NCBI RefSeq assembly: GCF_019665785.1 | Contig: NZ_CP081149.1 | Location: 1,364,001 to 1,428,000 of the forward strand | Origin: Deefgea piscis | GTDB lineage: Bacteria > Pseudomonadota > Gammaproteobacteria > Burkholderiales > Chitinibacteraceae | DNA length: 64,000 nucleotides | Reading direction: 5' to 3' | Notes under the pieces: model-generated | The model's database searches: none | What the model was told of the DNA's origin: nothing | Seen by the model: the letters and a program-made list of their open reading frames with translations, nothing else | Part shown: positions 62,457 through 64,000 of the stretch, piece by piece | Layout: every line of letters begins with the position of its first letter | How positions within the stretch are numbered: position 1 is the stretch's first letter | Translations under genes and position numbers: made by a program

Positions 62457-63272
62457 ATGAAAAAAACAAACGGGATATTTTCTTGCGCCTTATTGGCTCT
62501 GTTGTCTGCTTGTGGTGGTGGCGGTGGTGATAGCGTGGCGATAACTACACCGACACCTACGGCGACGCCATTGGCGATCGCAACACCACAGCCTACTGTG
62601 GCACCCGTACTTGGTTCTTCGGCAGGCTTATGGACTGGTAAAACGAATGCCAATCGAACGGTGACAACGCTCGTACTCAGCGATGGTACTTTTTATAATA
62701 TTTATTCGGCGGCAGGTAGCCCCGATTCGATTGCTGGTGTAGTGCAAGGTGGTAGTACTTCAAAAAATGGGGTATTCCAATCTAGCAATGCCAAAGATTT
62801 TAATCTTGAGGGGTCAGGGGTTCTGGCGGTGACGGTTTCTGCCAATTATGTGGATAAGAAAAACTTAAATGGTTCGATTAGCTATACCGATCCTCGTTAT
62901 ATGGGTTCTAGCTTCGTGAGTCAGTACGATGCTGATTTTGAGAATAAGCCAGTGTTGAGCCAAATTGTAAGCGGTTTCTCAGGCTGGGTTGCGACGTCTG
63001 CAGGTACTGAGAATGCCACGATGAATATTTCAGCTTCGGGTGTGATTAGTGGCCGCGGTACATCGGGTTGCACAATCACTGGAACGGTCATACCACGTCT
63101 TGATAGCAATGCTTATGACACGGCAATTAAATTTGGTAGCAGCCCTTGTGCATTTGCGAATCAAACATTCAAAGGGGTGAGCTATTTCAATGCAAAAAAT
63201 AATCGCCTGTATGCGCTGACTCTGAACACTGCACGTGATGATGGCCTTATTTTTGTCGGTAATAAGTTTTAA
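62457..63272 (+). CDS. Hypothetical lipoprotein
   Basis: The 271-residue product starts MKKTNGIFSCALLALLSACG with the lipobox LSAC, so it is probably anchored to the outer or inner membrane through a lipidated Cys19. A GGGGG stretch and a Thr/Pro/Ala-rich spacer (TTPTPTATPLAIATPQPTVA) follow. The remaining 210 residues are rich in Ser, Gly, Asn and Thr, with beta-strand pattern (AGLWTGKTNANRTVTTLVLS, NGSISYTDPRY). I do not recognise the family. It has one cysteine pair (SGCTI, SSPCAF). It is a single gene. Confidence 0.75.
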   Translation: MKKTNGIFSCALLALLSACGGGGGDSVAITTPTPTATPLAIATPQPTVAPVLGSSAGLWTGKTNANRTVTTLVLSDGTFYNIYSAAGSPDSIAGVVQGGSTSKNGVFQSSNAKDFNLEGSGVLAVTVSANYVDKKNLNGSISYTDPRYMGSSFVSQYDADFENKPVLSQIVSGFSGWVATSAGTENATMNISASGVISGRGTSGCTITGTVIPRLDSNAYDTAIKFGSSPCAFANQTFKGVSYFNAKNNRLYALTLNTARDDGLIFVGNKF

Positions 63273-63575
63273 TTCTGACTTGCTGTGAGCTACTTGCAGC
63301 CCAGTACGGTATGGCGCGTGATCGCTAAAAATATTACGCACCATACCGCAGTCATGTAATCAACCATCGCACACCACGCTGAATCCCTAAGCCGATTGGC
63401 GTATTGCCACTTCGCGTCGAATACCCTCTACTGGGGTATTTAATTGCAAGGCTTTATTTGCAATGTGTATCGGTTAATACAGCATCAAAAAAATACTGAC
63501 TAGCATGTGCAAACCTTTTGCACATGCTGCGATTGGGTATGTATTAAATTGCAGGGTCGTCTGCGAGGAGATCAA
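63273..63575. other. Intergenic region with two hairpins
   Basis: CGGTATGG (63307-63314) pairs with CCATACCG (63341-63348), extended inward by GCGT/ACGC, and may end the lipoprotein transcript. AATACCC-N7-GGGTATT lies at 63420-63440. No gene is seen. Confidence 0.5.
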
Positions 63576-64000
63576 TCACAATACATCCACGCTTTTGACC
63601 AATGGCACACGAGTTGAAACGGCGTTGAGGGCGATGAGGTGGATCATCTCGCTGACGGTGGTGCAGCAATCGGCCAGAATCGAGACGGTGTATTTTTCTG
63701 CTGCTTTCGAGATCGCGGTATGTGTCACGCAATTTTGCGTCATCATGCCGCAGACGAGTAGTTCGGTGACGCCAAGCTTCTGCAAAGTGGCTTCTAGATC
63801 GGTGTGGTGAAAACTATCGGCGTAGGCTTTGATGACCACTGGTGCATCTGGGGCTGCTGCGAGAATGCTTGGATGTATCTCTGCGCCAACACTGCCTTTG
63901 TTGAAGAAGGGGGCAATACCCAAGCTTGGGTCGGCAATGTGCTGAATATGAATGATGTGTGTGCCAACTGCTGTTGCCTTGGCGATGGCTTGCTCAATAT
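63576..64000 (-). CDS. Isochorismatase-family cysteine hydrolase (5' part beyond window)
   Basis: The minus-strand frame is open from the window edge to a stop at 63576. The visible part, about 141 residues, includes AKATAVGTHIIHIQHIADPS, FFNKGSVGAEIHP (family Lys region), KAYADSFHHTDLEATLQKLG, the catalytic Cys motif VCGMMTQNCVTHTA, and the C-terminal ILADCCTTVSEMIH. These are the marks of isochorismatase-like hydrolases. The N-terminal catalytic Asp lies outside the window. Substrate unknown; it is related to but different from the pncA product at 56 kb. Confidence 0.85.
   Translation of the reverse strand, partial: IEQAIAKATAVGTHIIHIQHIADPSLGIAPFFNKGSVGAEIHPSILAAAPDAPVVIKAYADSFHHTDLEATLQKLGVTELLVCGMMTQNCVTHTAISKAAEKYTVSILADCCTTVSEMIHLIALNAVSTRVPLVKSVDVL

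Overview
The window looks like a piece of a betaproteobacterial chromosome, most likely from the order Neisseriales. A chitin-associated family such as Chitinibacteraceae is my best guess. The reasons are the adjacent efp and earP genes, a Neisseria/Pseudomonas-type minor-pilin and PilY1 operon, the general gene content, and a secreted phospholipase carrying a chitin-binding-type module. The species is inference; no rRNA or tRNA gene was seen to confirm it.

The left part, 1 to about 12,740, is accessory DNA, visibly richer in A+T than most of the rest. From left to right it holds a Tn7-like transposition module on the minus strand (tnsC cut by the window edge, tnsB, tnsA); a DUF6471 gene; a plasmid-type replication unit (22-bp iteron-like repeats, a small ribbon-helix-helix protein, a TrfA-family initiator); an SOS-type cassette (umuDC, divergent from a SRAP/YedK gene interrupted by an amber codon, with a palindromic operator between them); an IS1182-family element; and three small minus-strand genes, each followed by a copy of the same short repeat. 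This block ends inside comEC, which has lost its 5' part. That is good evidence that the left 12.7 kb is an integrated element or the product of a rearrangement.

From 12,740 onward the genes look ancestral and mostly housekeeping: MOSC protein, FUSC-like membrane protein, iron alcohol dehydrogenase, DoxX, EF-P with its arginine rhamnosyltransferase EarP, a DUF945 protein and purB. An iron-uptake block follows (23.3-29.2 kb): tonB-exbB-exbD behind a Fur-box-like palindrome, a TonB-dependent siderophore receptor and a PiuC/YbiX-type dioxygenase. Next come a CNNM/CorC-type protein, an RhlE-like helicase, a multidomain Tat-exported phospholipase C and fumC. A three-gene DUF3100/membrane protein/M20 amidohydrolase operon is followed by a complete IS66-family insertion (perfect 8-bp target duplication). 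Then come phoD, a secreted nuclease, a patatin, the fimT-pilV-pilW-pilX-pilY1-pilE operon, the NAD-salvage pair pncA-pncB, sbcDC, a lipoprotein and the end of an isochorismatase-family gene.

Non-coding structure is rich. Two inverted 261-bp copies of a MITE-like element have different but internally complementary hairpin stems. There is a dispersed GACGCAGAGA repeat family, a small 78-bp inverted-repeat element, a (GGGAAT)5 tract between pncA and sbcD, and several clear rho-independent terminators. The most unusual points are the TrfA/iteron replicon beside a Tn7-like module, the cassette-like gene array with its shared repeats, the broken comEC next to an intact pilus operon, the phospholipase-LamG-chitin-binding fusion and the covarying MITE hairpin.
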